Below are positions 1 through 7,500 of a stretch of DNA of 25,675 nt, piece after piece. The translations under genes and the position numbers were made by a program. Under the pieces are notes generated by a model. That model searched no databases. It was not told where the DNA came from and saw nothing but the letters and a program-made list of their open reading frames with translations. This DNA comes from Syntrophomonadaceae bacterium (lineage in GTDB: Bacteria > Bacillota > Syntrophomonadia > Syntrophomonadales > Syntrophomonadaceae): positions 1 through 25,675 of the forward strand of contig DUSB01000061.1 of assembly GCA_012840625.1 (NCBI GenBank), in the 5' to 3' direction. Position 1 is the stretch's first letter, and each line of letters starts with the position of its first letter.

Positions 1-2
1 AC

Positions 3-572
3 ACTACCCTGGCCTACATTCATAAACGCTTTAAACGCCCTCATAAAGTCTATCGATCTGATCCTGATGCAGTTTATGCGCAGGTGATCGAATATGACGT
101 TAGTAAAATGGAGCCTGTGGTGGCCTTTCCTCATTTACCTGAGAATACTCGCCCAGTCAGTGAGGCTGGCGGAATAACCATTGATCAGGTGGTGATTGGA
201 TCTTGTACCAATGGTCGTTTAGAAGATCTGGAAACAGCTGCTTCCATCATGAAAGGACGCCAGGTTCATCCTGAGCTGCGGGTTATCATCTTACCGGGTA
301 CTCAGCAGATATATCTGGAAGCCATGCACAGAGGATATATTGAAACTTTTATAAAGGCGGGAGCCGTGGTCAGTACCCCCACCTGTGGTCCCTGTCTGGG
401 TGGTCATATGGGGATTCTCGCCCGAGGAGAAAAGGCTCTGGCTACTACCAATCGAAATTTTGTAGGTCGTATGGGGCATCCGGAAAGTGAGGTTTATCTT
501 TCTAATCCTGCGGTAGCAGCCGCCAGTGCACTAACCGGACGTATTACGGCTCCATGGGAAATTGTCGGCTGA
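3..572 (+). CDS. leuC: 3-isopropylmalate dehydratase large subunit, C-terminal part (partial)
   Basis: Large subunit of isopropylmalate isomerase, which converts 2-isopropylmalate to 3-isopropylmalate in leucine synthesis with a [4Fe-4S] cluster. The reading frame is open from base 3, so the gene begins upstream of the window; a GTG at 84 is internal. About 190 C-terminal residues are present. Two cluster-ligand regions of the aconitase family are visible: GSCTNGR, and further on TCGPCLGG. The ending TGRITAPWEI is typical of the small, homoaconitase-like LeuC type found in clostridia and archaea. The stop at 570-572 lies within the ribosome binding region of leuD, which supplies the other subunit. 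The same enzyme could act as citramalate isomerase given cimA downstream (inference). Confidence 0.95.
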   Translation, partial: TTLAYIHKRFKRPHKVYRSDPDAVYAQVIEYDVSKMEPVVAFPHLPENTRPVSEAGGITIDQVVIGSCTNGRLEDLETAASIMKGRQVHPELRVIILPGTQQIYLEAMHRGYIETFIKAGAVVSTPTCGPCLGGHMGILARGEKALATTNRNFVGRMGHPESEVYLSNPAVAAASALTGRITAPWEIVG

Positions 573-583
573 GGAGGGAAAAC

Positions 584-1072
584 ATGAAATTAACGGGAAC
601 AGTTTATAAGTTTGGGAACGATATCGATACTGATGCTATTATCCCTGCTCGTTATTTGAATACATTTGATCCGCAGGAACTGGCCCGGCACTGTATGGAA
701 GATGCGGATGCTGGCTTTCCTGATAAAGTAAAGCGCGGCGATATTATTGTAGCCGAGAAGAATTTTGGCTGCGGCAGCTCGCGGGAACATGCGCCTATTG
801 CTATCAAAGGGGCGGGGGTATCCTGTGTAATTGCCAAATCCTTTGCCCGTATCTTTTATCGTAATGCCATTAACATTGGCTTGCCTATTCTGGAATGCCC
901 GGAGGCAGTAGATGCTATTCAGGAGGGCGACTCCATTGAAGTCGATCTGCAAAGCGGTGTGATCAAGAACTTGCGGACAGGAAAGACGTTCCAGGCCACT
1001 CCTTTCCGCGAGTTTATGCAGGATATTATAAATAAAGGCGGTTTAATCAACTATGTAAAGGAAAAGAGCTGA
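584..1072 (+). CDS. leuD: 3-isopropylmalate dehydratase small subunit
   Basis: Small subunit of isopropylmalate isomerase, forming the swivel domain that pairs with LeuC. The product is 162 residues, the short LeuD form. The family signature FGCGSSREHAPIAIKGAG and the following SFARIFYRNAINIGLP are intact. The start is ATG 584, preceded by GAGGAGGG at 571-578; an in-frame ATG at 554 inside leuC has no such site and would add a non-conserved tail. It begins 11 bases after leuC and 34 bases before leuB, so the genes form one operon. Confidence 0.96.
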   Translation: MKLTGTVYKFGNDIDTDAIIPARYLNTFDPQELARHCMEDADAGFPDKVKRGDIIVAEKNFGCGSSREHAPIAIKGAGVSCVIAKSFARIFYRNAINIGLPILECPEAVDAIQEGDSIEVDLQSGVIKNLRTGKTFQATPFREFMQDIINKGGLINYVKEKS

Positions 1073-1106
1073 CATTATCATTTCAGGAACGAAAGGAGTC
1101 AGGTGA

Positions 1107-2183
1107 ATGTACAAAATTGCTGTACTACCCGGAGATGGAATCGGTGTTGAGATTGTACCCGAAGCGGTGAAAGTTCTGCAAACCATTGGTGAGCAGTATG
1201 GTCATAGATTTGAGTTTACGGAGGCCTTAATTGGAGGTGCGGCTTACGATGCCACCGGTCATCCTTTGCCAGATAGCACCCTGGAATTATGTCGACAATC
1301 GCAGGCGGTGTTAATGGGGGCGATTGGGGGACCAAAGTGGGATACCTTACCGGTACATCTCCGTCCTGAACTGGGTGCTCTGCTGCCCATTCGCAAGGAA
1401 CTGGGTCTGTATGCCAACCTGCGTCCGGCGATTTTCTTTCCCGGCTTGCTGCATGCTTCAACCTTAAAGGAAGAGGTCATTGAAGGGGTAGACCTGATGG
1501 TGATTCGTGAGCTGACCGGGGGACTGTATTTTGGAGAAAAGAAACGTGAGCAGACAGCCGATGGAGGATGGGTAGCAACAGATGTTTTAACCTACAGCAC
1601 CATGGAAATTGAGCGCATTGTACGTTTTGCTTATGATGTAGCCCGCCGGCGCCGTAAAAAGTTGTGCTCAGTTGACAAAGCGAATGTCCTCGAAAGTTCG
1701 CGTTTGTGGAGAGAAACTGTTAGCAAATTGGCTGAAGAGTATCCTGATGTAGAAACGAGTCATATGTATGTAGACAACTGTTCCATGCAGTTGATACGCG
1801 ACCCCAAACAATTTGACGTGATTGTTACTGAGAATATGTTTGGCGATATTTTAACTGATGAAGCTTCGATGCTGACAGGTTCAATAGGAATGTTGCCCTC
1901 AGCTTCTATTGGTGGGCAGGTAGGTCTGTATGAGCCATCTCATGGGAGTGCTCCAGATATTGCCGGGCAGAATAAGGCCAACCCGCTGGCAATGATCTTA
2001 TCAGCAGCTATGATGCTGCGGTATTCCTTTGACCTGGAAAAAGAAGCTCAGGCAGTGGAAAAAGCGGTGAGCAGGGTTATGGAAGAGGGATATCGGACAC
2101 CAGATCTGATGGAGCCAGGCTGTAATGCCGTAGGAACTGTGGAGATGGGTGATCAGGTAGTACGTTTTATTCGTGAAGGCTAA
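1107..2183 (+). CDS. leuB: 3-isopropylmalate dehydrogenase
   Basis: NAD-dependent oxidative decarboxylase making 2-oxoisocaproate (as its precursor) in leucine synthesis; the enzyme family also handles 3-methylmalate in the citramalate route to isoleucine. The 358-residue length is normal. Visible family features are the N-terminal LPGDGIGVEIVPEAV, substrate-loop residues around ELTGGLYFGEKK, the metal-binding stretch NMFGDILTDEASMLTGSIG, and EPSHGSAPDIAGQNKANP for coenzyme binding. ATG 1107 follows GAAAGGAG at 1091-1098. Its 3' end overlaps the assigned start of cimA by 11 bases, which suggests translational coupling. Confidence 0.96.
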   Translation: MYKIAVLPGDGIGVEIVPEAVKVLQTIGEQYGHRFEFTEALIGGAAYDATGHPLPDSTLELCRQSQAVLMGAIGGPKWDTLPVHLRPELGALLPIRKELGLYANLRPAIFFPGLLHASTLKEEVIEGVDLMVIRELTGGLYFGEKKREQTADGGWVATDVLTYSTMEIERIVRFAYDVARRRRKKLCSVDKANVLESSRLWRETVSKLAEEYPDVETSHMYVDNCSMQLIRDPKQFDVIVTENMFGDILTDEASMLTGSIGMLPSASIGGQVGLYEPSHGSAPDIAGQNKANPLAMILSAAMMLRYSFDLEKEAQAVEKAVSRVMEEGYRTPDLMEPGCNAVGTVEMGDQVVRFIREG

Positions 2184-3801
2184 ATGTAAAGGGGAGAATT
2201 ATCTTGGGAATAAGGATGCACAGGTTTTAATTTATGATACTACCTTGCGTGATGGCGCTCAGGGAGAAGGTATTTCTTTTTCACTGGATGATAAACTTAA
2301 AATTGCACAAAAACTTGATTATTTAGGGGTTGCTTACATTGAAGGCGGATGGCCGGGGAGTAATCCCAAGGATTTGGAGTTTTTCAAGCGTATTCGCGAA
2401 TATGAATTACATCATGCGCGTATTGCTGCCTTTAGCTCTACCCGTAAAGCAGGCATGAGAGTGAGCAAGGACAGCAATATAAAAGCACTGCTGGAAGCGG
2501 GGGTTCAGACAGCAACCATAGTAGGGAAGACCTGGGATTTCCATGTAGTGCGCGCTCTGGAAACCACATTGGAAGAAAATCTGAATATGATCAGGGATAG
2601 TATTCTTTTCTTAAAAGAAAAAGGCCTGGAGCTTATTTTTGATGCCGAGCATTTCTTTGATGGGTACTGCCATAATCCGGATTATGCTCTTCAGGTCCTG
2701 GGTACGGCTGCAGAAGCAGGAGCTGATTGGATTGTTCTGTGTGATACCAATGGTGGGATGATGCCCTGGCAGGTGGCGGATGCGGTTCAGGAGGTCAGGC
2801 GATCGATTCATGTACCGCTGGGGATCCATGCCCATAATGATTCAGGCTGCGCGGTCAGCAATTCACTTATGGCTGTTTACAGCGGCTGTGAACAGGTGCA
2901 GGGAACCATGAACAGCTATGGTGAACGCTGCGGTAATGCTGATCTCTGTTCGGTAATTCCCAATCTGGAACTGAAGATGAATTGCTTATGTTTACCCCCG
3001 GATCACCTGCAGCGCTTGACCGAAGTTTCACATTATGTAGCAGAAATAGCCAATATGCCCAGCCCTAACAATCAGCCGTTTGTCGGGTATGGTGCTTTTG
3101 CTCATAAGGGTGGTATTCATGTCAGCGCCCTGCTGAAAGATTCAGGAACCTATGAGCATATTAACCCTGAAAAGGTTGGTAATCATCGTCGGGTTCTGGT
3201 GTCGGAATTATCAGGTTTATCCAATCTTCTTTATAAAGCTAAAGAATTGAATCTGGATATTAATAGTTATGATGCAGAAACCCGCCGGGTTATGAAAGAA
3301 ATCAAGGAACTGGAAAATGAGGGTTTTCAATTTGAAGGAGCCGATGCCTCTCTGGAACTGCTGCTGCGTAAGGCATTTGGCCAGCATGCAGACTTTTTCC
3401 AGCTCAACAACTTGAAAATTATCATAGAAAAACAGGAAGACAACCATAGTACAGCGGAAGCTGTGATTAAGGTTACGGTGGGAGAGCAGACTTTTCATAC
3501 TGCTGCTGAGGGAGAAGGTCCGGTCAATGCCCTGGATAATTCTCTGCGTAAGGCTTTAACCGAAGTATATCCGGAAGTGGCTGATATGCACCTAGCTGAT
3601 TACAAGGTTCGTGTTTTAAACGGTAAGGAGGGTACAGCAGCCAAAGTACGGGTTTTGATTGATTCAGCGGATCCATATTCCAAATGGAGTACGGTAGGGG
3701 TATCAGAGAATATAATTGAAGCCTCCTGGCAGGCATTGGTGGATAGTATTAATTATCTTTTGTTTAAACGCAAGATTAGCGGGGAGGATAGCGAAAATTA
3801 G
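2173..3801 (+). CDS. cimA: (R)-citramalate synthase
   Basis: Condenses pyruvate and acetyl-CoA to (R)-citramalate, the entry to threonine-independent isoleucine synthesis. The 542-residue protein has the HMGL-like TIM barrel, starting with YDTTLRDGAQGEG at residues 21-33, and a metal-binding HAHNDSGCAVSNS stretch. A C-terminal LeuA-type regulatory domain starts around residue 420 and normally mediates feedback control. Length and the RDGAQGEG signature favour this clostridial CimA type over 2-isopropylmalate synthase or homocitrate synthase. The only in-frame start before the conserved N-terminus is GTG 2173, inside leuB and without a good ribosome binding site. A GGGGAG at 2191-2196 sits well before TTG 2204, but that TTG is in another frame, so the N-terminus is uncertain. 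Confidence 0.93.
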   Translation: MKAKCKGENYLGNKDAQVLIYDTTLRDGAQGEGISFSLDDKLKIAQKLDYLGVAYIEGGWPGSNPKDLEFFKRIREYELHHARIAAFSSTRKAGMRVSKDSNIKALLEAGVQTATIVGKTWDFHVVRALETTLEENLNMIRDSILFLKEKGLELIFDAEHFFDGYCHNPDYALQVLGTAAEAGADWIVLCDTNGGMMPWQVADAVQEVRRSIHVPLGIHAHNDSGCAVSNSLMAVYSGCEQVQGTMNSYGERCGNADLCSVIPNLELKMNCLCLPPDHLQRLTEVSHYVAEIANMPSPNNQPFVGYGAFAHKGGIHVSALLKDSGTYEHINPEKVGNHRRVLVSELSGLSNLLYKAKELNLDINSYDAETRRVMKEIKELENEGFQFEGADASLELLLRKAFGQHADFFQLNNLKIIIEKQEDNHSTAEAVIKVTVGEQTFHTAAEGEGPVNALDNSLRKALTEVYPEVADMHLADYKVRVLNGKEGTAAKVRVLIDSADPYSKWSTVGVSENIIEASWQALVDSINYLLFKRKISGEDSEN

Positions 3802-3803
3802 CC

Positions 3804-3832
3804 TTCAATAGGTCCCGGTTTGATGTTATAGT
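3804..3832 (+). promoter_or_regulatory. Candidate extended -10 promoter for the nucleotidyltransferase gene
   Basis: TTCAAT at 3804-3809 is followed after 17 bases by TATAGT at 3827-3832, with TG at 3824-3825 making an extended -10. It lies between the cimA stop and ATG 3872, so the sugar-nucleotide gene is probably transcribed separately from the leu/cim operon. Confidence 0.5.
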
Positions 3833-3871
3833 GTTAAAAAGTCCGTATTCTGATAACTAAGGGGGCATTTA

Positions 3872-4939
3872 ATGAAGGGGATGATTATGGCTGCCGGCGT
3901 GGGTTCCAGGCTTATGCCGCTCACCAGTGATATACCCAAGCCTATGGTACCCATGGTTAATCGGCCGCTGATGGAAAACACGGTTCACCTGCTTTATGAG
4001 CATGGTTTCCATGATCTCATTGCTAATCTGCACTATCATGCTTCCGTGATCAGCGATTATTTTGGGGATGGTAGTGGCTATGGTGTTCGGATGGAATTTT
4101 CGCTGGAGGAGGAGCTGATGGGAACTGCAGGAGGAGTCAAGCGTTGTGAATGGTTTCTTGATGAATCTTTTGTGGTGGTCAGCGGGGATGCATTAACAGA
4201 TATTAATTTGAGGGCTTTAATGGATGCTCATAAAAAGAACGGAGCTTTAGCAACCATCGCCCTTAAAGAAGTTGATGAAGTGGAGCAATTTGGTGTGGTG
4301 GTAACCGATGCAGAAGGACGGATCAAGCGTTTCCAGGAAAAACCGCGTGCGGAAGAAGCCTTGAGTCATACTGCCAATACAGGTATATACGTCTTTGAAC
4401 CGGAAATCTTCCGCTACATACCGGCTGATCAGTTTTATGATTTTGGCAAACAGGTGTTTCCGGCTCTGGTCAAAATGGGAGCTCCATTTTATGGGGTAGA
4501 AGTTGATGGCTACTGGTGTGATGTTGGTAGTCTGGAGACTTACCGTCAGGCTCATATAGATTGCCTGCAGGGGAACGTTCGCTTATGCAATCCTAAAACT
4601 ATACCCGGTAAACGGGAGGGTAATGTTCTATTAGGATCAGGGGTGCAGATAGGGAATAATGTCGATCTGCGCGGCTATGTTGCGCTGGGTCCGGGAGTCG
4701 TACTGGAAGATGATGTCAGCATTGAAGATTCTGTTATCTGGGAACGGGCTTTGATTGGCAAGGGATCGAGGTTGAGTAACTCTGTGGTAGGTTCGCATAC
4801 AGTGATAAAGGAAGAAAGTCGTTTGGATGCCGGAGCTGTTATTGCCAGTTATTGTACTCTGGAACCTAGCAGCCATATTCCGGCTGACGCGCGCGTATTT
4901 CGCTCTGTGGAAGGTGATTTACAGGTAGAGCACGGCTGA
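3872..4939 (+). CDS. NDP-sugar pyrophosphorylase, mannose-1-phosphate guanylyltransferase-like
   Basis: Predicted cytosolic nucleotidyltransferase that makes an activated sugar (probably GDP-mannose or a related NDP-sugar) for surface polysaccharide. The nucleotide-binding signature AAGVGSRLMPLT is at residues 7-18, PKPM follows at 23-26, and the metal-binding SGDALTD is at 104-110. GYWCDVGSLETY near residue 210 ends the catalytic domain. Residues from about 245 onward form a left-handed beta-helix of hexapeptide repeats (LGSGVQIGNNVDL, LGPGVVLEDDVSI), as in GlgC- and GDP-mannose-type enzymes. There is no phosphomannomutase domain, so it is the short form (355 residues). ATG 3872 is preceded by AAGGGGG. 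The exact base and sugar specificity cannot be told from sequence. Confidence 0.85.
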   Translation: MKGMIMAAGVGSRLMPLTSDIPKPMVPMVNRPLMENTVHLLYEHGFHDLIANLHYHASVISDYFGDGSGYGVRMEFSLEEELMGTAGGVKRCEWFLDESFVVVSGDALTDINLRALMDAHKKNGALATIALKEVDEVEQFGVVVTDAEGRIKRFQEKPRAEEALSHTANTGIYVFEPEIFRYIPADQFYDFGKQVFPALVKMGAPFYGVEVDGYWCDVGSLETYRQAHIDCLQGNVRLCNPKTIPGKREGNVLLGSGVQIGNNVDLRGYVALGPGVVLEDDVSIEDSVIWERALIGKGSRLSNSVVGSHTVIKEESRLDAGAVIASYCTLEPSSHIPADARVFRSVEGDLQVEHG

Positions 4940-4970
4940 TTAAAAATAAACCAATATAACATTTATGGGG

Positions 4971-5043
4971 AGGACGGCCCTGGCGTTTCACTATCAAACC
5001 GAGTTAAGGTATTAAGCAAGGAGTGAAACGCCAGGGCCGTCCT
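4971..5043. repeat. Perfect 22-bp inverted repeat with 29-base loop
   Basis: Bases 4971-4992 (starting AGGACGGCCCTGGCG) are an exact reverse complement of 5022-5043, separated by a 29-base AT-rich loop. No T-run follows the right arm, so it is not a standard intrinsic terminator. It sits between two genes on the same strand, 31 bases after the nucleotidyltransferase stop. The GGACGGCCCTGGC type of arm recalls short REP-like or MITE-like hairpins (inference from memory of such elements, not verified). It may stop transcription or stabilise the upstream mRNA. Confidence 0.85.
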
Positions 5044-5125
5044 TGCTTTGTGACAATGGTAAACCGCTTTCCCTGTGCTAAAAAGACATACAAAAAAGGA
5101 ATTTTATTAAAAAAATAGCTAATTG

Positions 5126-5134
5126 TGGTAAAAT
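5126..5134 (+). promoter_or_regulatory. Candidate extended -10 promoter of the chemotaxis receptor gene
   Basis: TGGTAAAAT (TG-N-TAAAAT) lies about 90 bases before ATG 5223 in an AT-rich stretch. The -35 region (about 5106-5111) is weak. I see no clear motility sigma (SigD type) promoter. Confidence 0.4.
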
Positions 5135-5222
5135 ATATAGAAAAAGCAGGCTATTAAATCAATATCCAAAATACCTGTAGATATAGAGTTTCAGGTTAAA
5201 AATAAGGGAAGGGTGGGGCGAG

Positions 5223-6734
5223 ATGAAAGATAAGCAGTTCTTAGAGAGCAATATGATCGAAAGTCATCGCCGTCTGGTTATTGCTATGGCTGTCATTTGC
5301 GGATTGGCTAACCTGGCTATTCTGGCTATTTATTTCACTGGTATGGGATCAGAGAATCTAACCTTAAATAAGATTTTGCTTGAGATATTTATTGTGGCAG
5401 GTCTTACACTGTTGATGGTATTGGTATGGAAAAGATTTGGTACCCTGGATATCAGCAAATACATTATGCTTTTGCTGATGGGGCTTGCCTTGGCGGTAAT
5501 TAATTTCTATATGTGGGGATCCAGGGAGATCTTTGCTGATCTATATCTGATCATGGGATTGAGTTTGCTGTATTTTCATGTCGGCGCCAGCATTTTTGCC
5601 CTGATTATGGTTATGGTCGTGCAGGCTATTCTCCTGATGATAACGCCTGTTTCGATAAGTACACCTGATTTGGCGGTCCGTTATTTAAACTTCCTGTGGT
5701 TTGGTATTGCTGCTGCCATCACCGCCGGGGTTGCCAAACGTCTGCTGCAAACCAGTATAGAAAAAGAGGAAGAGGCGGTGGCATTAAATACTAACCTACA
5801 GCAGGTCGCCGTCGGGGTAGCCAAAGAGGCCGGCAGTGTGGCCGGGGCGGCTGAGGAGCTGCTAAAGGCTGCTAACGATACCGGGGAGGCCACCCAGCAG
5901 GTGAATGCCAGTATGCAGAGTTTGGCGAGCGCAGCCTCTGAAGGAGCCGCCTATGCTTCCCGGACGGCGGAAGTGGCTCAGGAGATGTCACAGGCCCTAT
6001 CCAATGCCGGTACACATATTGAGGCGGTTGGCAATCAATCCCGGGAGTTTAAAAAAGTGGTTTTATCCGGGGAGGAAACCATGAATGAACAGGTACAGTG
6101 CGTGGAAGAAAGCAATACGGTACAGGTGAAGGTACGTGAAGCGGTAGGGGAACTGGATCAGCAGGCCCGGCAGATCGATGAAATTGTGGGCATTATTACC
6201 AGTATTGCTGAAGAAACTAATTTACTGGCATTAAACGCCGCCATTGAGGCAGCCCGTGCTGGTGATGCCGGTCGGGGTTTTGCTGTGGTAGCGGAACAGG
6301 TGAGGAAGCTGGCGGAAGAATCGGGGCAGGCGGCCTACCGGATCGCTGGTTTGGTCAGGGAGGTTCAGGAGGGTGTTTCTAATACAGTTAGAGAAATTGA
6401 TCAGGCCCAGGCGGTTAACCAGCGGCAAATAGAAACCGCCGATCAAACCCAGCATATGTTCTCCAGTATAGGCAGTGGTGCTGAACAGGTGGATCAGGCT
6501 ATACAGGAGTTATCGGTGATTGTAGAGGAGCTTATTGACTTTGTCGATCAGGTAGTGCATGAGGTGGAAAACATCTCTGCTACCACAGAAGAGACCGCCG
6601 CTTCAAGCGAAGAAGTCAGTGCTCTTTCCGACCAGCAGGCGTATGCTGTACAACAGCTGGTTCAAATGGCAGAAGATTTGGGCCAAACTGCTCAGCATCT
6701 GGATGATCTGGTGGAAAGTTTCCGGCAGGATTAG
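5223..6734 (+). CDS. Methyl-accepting chemotaxis protein with six-helix membrane domain
   Basis: Membrane chemoreceptor feeding the CheA/CheW pathway. Of its 503 residues, the first 175 hold about six hydrophobic segments (near 18-39, 50-69, 80-98, 103-120, 121-142 and 153-173) joined by short loops. There is no extracellular ligand domain of the dCache or four-helix-bundle type. No HAMP domain is visible between the last helix and the cytoplasmic coiled coil. The signalling tip, residues 329-366, is well conserved (IAEETNLLALNAAIEAARAG, then GRGFAVVAEQVRKLAEES). Ala/Gln/Glu-rich heptads on both sides would be the methylation helices. Start ATG 5223 follows GGGAAGGGTGGGG. It is transcribed alone and ends at a strong terminator. 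The ligand is unknown; a membrane-embedded cue such as a hydrophobic compound or energy state is possible (inference). Confidence 0.93.
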   Translation: MKDKQFLESNMIESHRRLVIAMAVICGLANLAILAIYFTGMGSENLTLNKILLEIFIVAGLTLLMVLVWKRFGTLDISKYIMLLLMGLALAVINFYMWGSREIFADLYLIMGLSLLYFHVGASIFALIMVMVVQAILLMITPVSISTPDLAVRYLNFLWFGIAAAITAGVAKRLLQTSIEKEEEAVALNTNLQQVAVGVAKEAGSVAGAAEELLKAANDTGEATQQVNASMQSLASAASEGAAYASRTAEVAQEMSQALSNAGTHIEAVGNQSREFKKVVLSGEETMNEQVQCVEESNTVQVKVREAVGELDQQARQIDEIVGIITSIAEETNLLALNAAIEAARAGDAGRGFAVVAEQVRKLAEESGQAAYRIAGLVREVQEGVSNTVREIDQAQAVNQRQIETADQTQHMFSSIGSGAEQVDQAIQELSVIVEELIDFVDQVVHEVENISATTEETAASSEEVSALSDQQAYAVQQLVQMAEDLGQTAQHLDDLVESFRQD

Positions 6735-6760
6735 CTGTAATAACTGGAAGACTACAGGTA

Positions 6761-6785
6761 AAAACCGGGCCTCGGCCCGGTTTTT
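6761..6785. terminator. Bidirectional intrinsic terminator
   Basis: AAAACCGGGCC at 6761-6771 pairs with GGCCCGGTTTT at 6774-6784, giving a GC-rich stem flanked by A and T tracts. It lies between the chemoreceptor gene (+) and the convergent hypothetical gene (-), and can serve both. Confidence 0.9.
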
Positions 6786-6813
6786 CAATCTTAAGTTGGG
6801 GCAGAAAGGAATT

Positions 6814-7374
6814 TTATTCTAGCAGATGCCCAAAATTTTCATCCAGTATAGAAATATCAACATCTTTTAACTGCTGGAGGGTAGCCCTGTCTACAGAGGC
6901 CATGGTAAAGATTTTATAGCCGCTTTCTTCCTGAATGAGCAGGGCTGCTTCTGTGCCAGCCACAGTTTTGCCTTCCACAATTTCGTATACCACCAGTGCG
7001 CTGTTTTCCCCCTGTTTGGTATATTCCTTTAGAATTTTAACGTCGATGTTACTGGGCATAGGCTCTTCACCCTCAATACTGGTGAACATTTCCACAGTGG
7101 CTTTTTCGATCTCAGGACGACTGGCCAGCAGTTCATCCTTATCCATATATGCATACTGGGGCAGGAAATTAGCCGACCAAAACACACTTAAATTTTGAGC
7201 CATGGTCTCAAAATCCTTATCAAAATAGGCATGGTAAAACTCATCAACAGTTTCTTCGGCTACAGGACGATCCCAGTAGCTGGCATAGAGAAACATGACT
7301 GATATAATAATGATAATGACTAAAAAAATCCACTTGGGAACTCCGCCCTTGGTGGTCCAGGAATTTTGGTTCAA
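6814..7374 (-). CDS. Hypothetical membrane-anchored protein, possible NTF2-like extracellular domain
   Basis: I do not recognise this 186-residue protein. After a short polar N-terminus it has one strongly hydrophobic segment (around residues 14-34, rich in Ile/Val) and then an acidic soluble part, so it should be a single-pass protein with its C-terminal domain outside the cell. The outer part opens with VDEFYHAYFDKDFETMAQNL and ends with strand-like segments (ALVVYEIVEGKTVAG, AALLIQEESGYKIFTM). This is the helix-then-sheet pattern common in NTF2-like or DUF4878-type domains; the assignment is tentative. The start is TTG (7374-7372 on the minus strand), set by AAGGAGG seven bases upstream. 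It is a single gene, divergent from the flavoprotein at 7501. Confidence 0.75.
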   Translation of the reverse strand: MNQNSWTTKGGVPKWIFLVIIIIISVMFLYASYWDRPVAEETVDEFYHAYFDKDFETMAQNLSVFWSANFLPQYAYMDKDELLASRPEIEKATVEMFTSIEGEEPMPSNIDVKILKEYTKQGENSALVVYEIVEGKTVAGTEAALLIQEESGYKIFTMASVDRATLQQLKDVDISILDENFGHLLE

Positions 7375-7417
7375 GAGTAGTCCTCCTTAAAGTAATAATT
7401 ATGTAAACTTAGACTAT

Positions 7418-7446
7418 ATTGTAACCCTTTTAAATAGCTGAAACAA
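7418..7446 (-). promoter_or_regulatory. Candidate promoter of the minus-strand hypothetical gene
   Basis: Read on the minus strand, TTGTTT (7446-7441) is separated by 17 bases from TACAAT (7423-7418). Transcription would start near 7411, about 37 bases before the TTG start codon. Confidence 0.45.
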
Positions 7447-7500
7447 TCGAATGGATCCTAATTTACAGTAAAAAATATATTAAAAACGGGAGGGAAAACC

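Noticed and set aside
554..583. In-frame upstream start for leuD at 554
   Set aside because: It lies inside leuC, has no ribosome site, and adds residues unlike LeuD; GAGGAGGG points to ATG 584.
4640..4876. Minus-strand open frames inside the nucleotidyltransferase and other genes
   Set aside because: They are shadows of strong plus-strand genes, with no ribosome site or family features.
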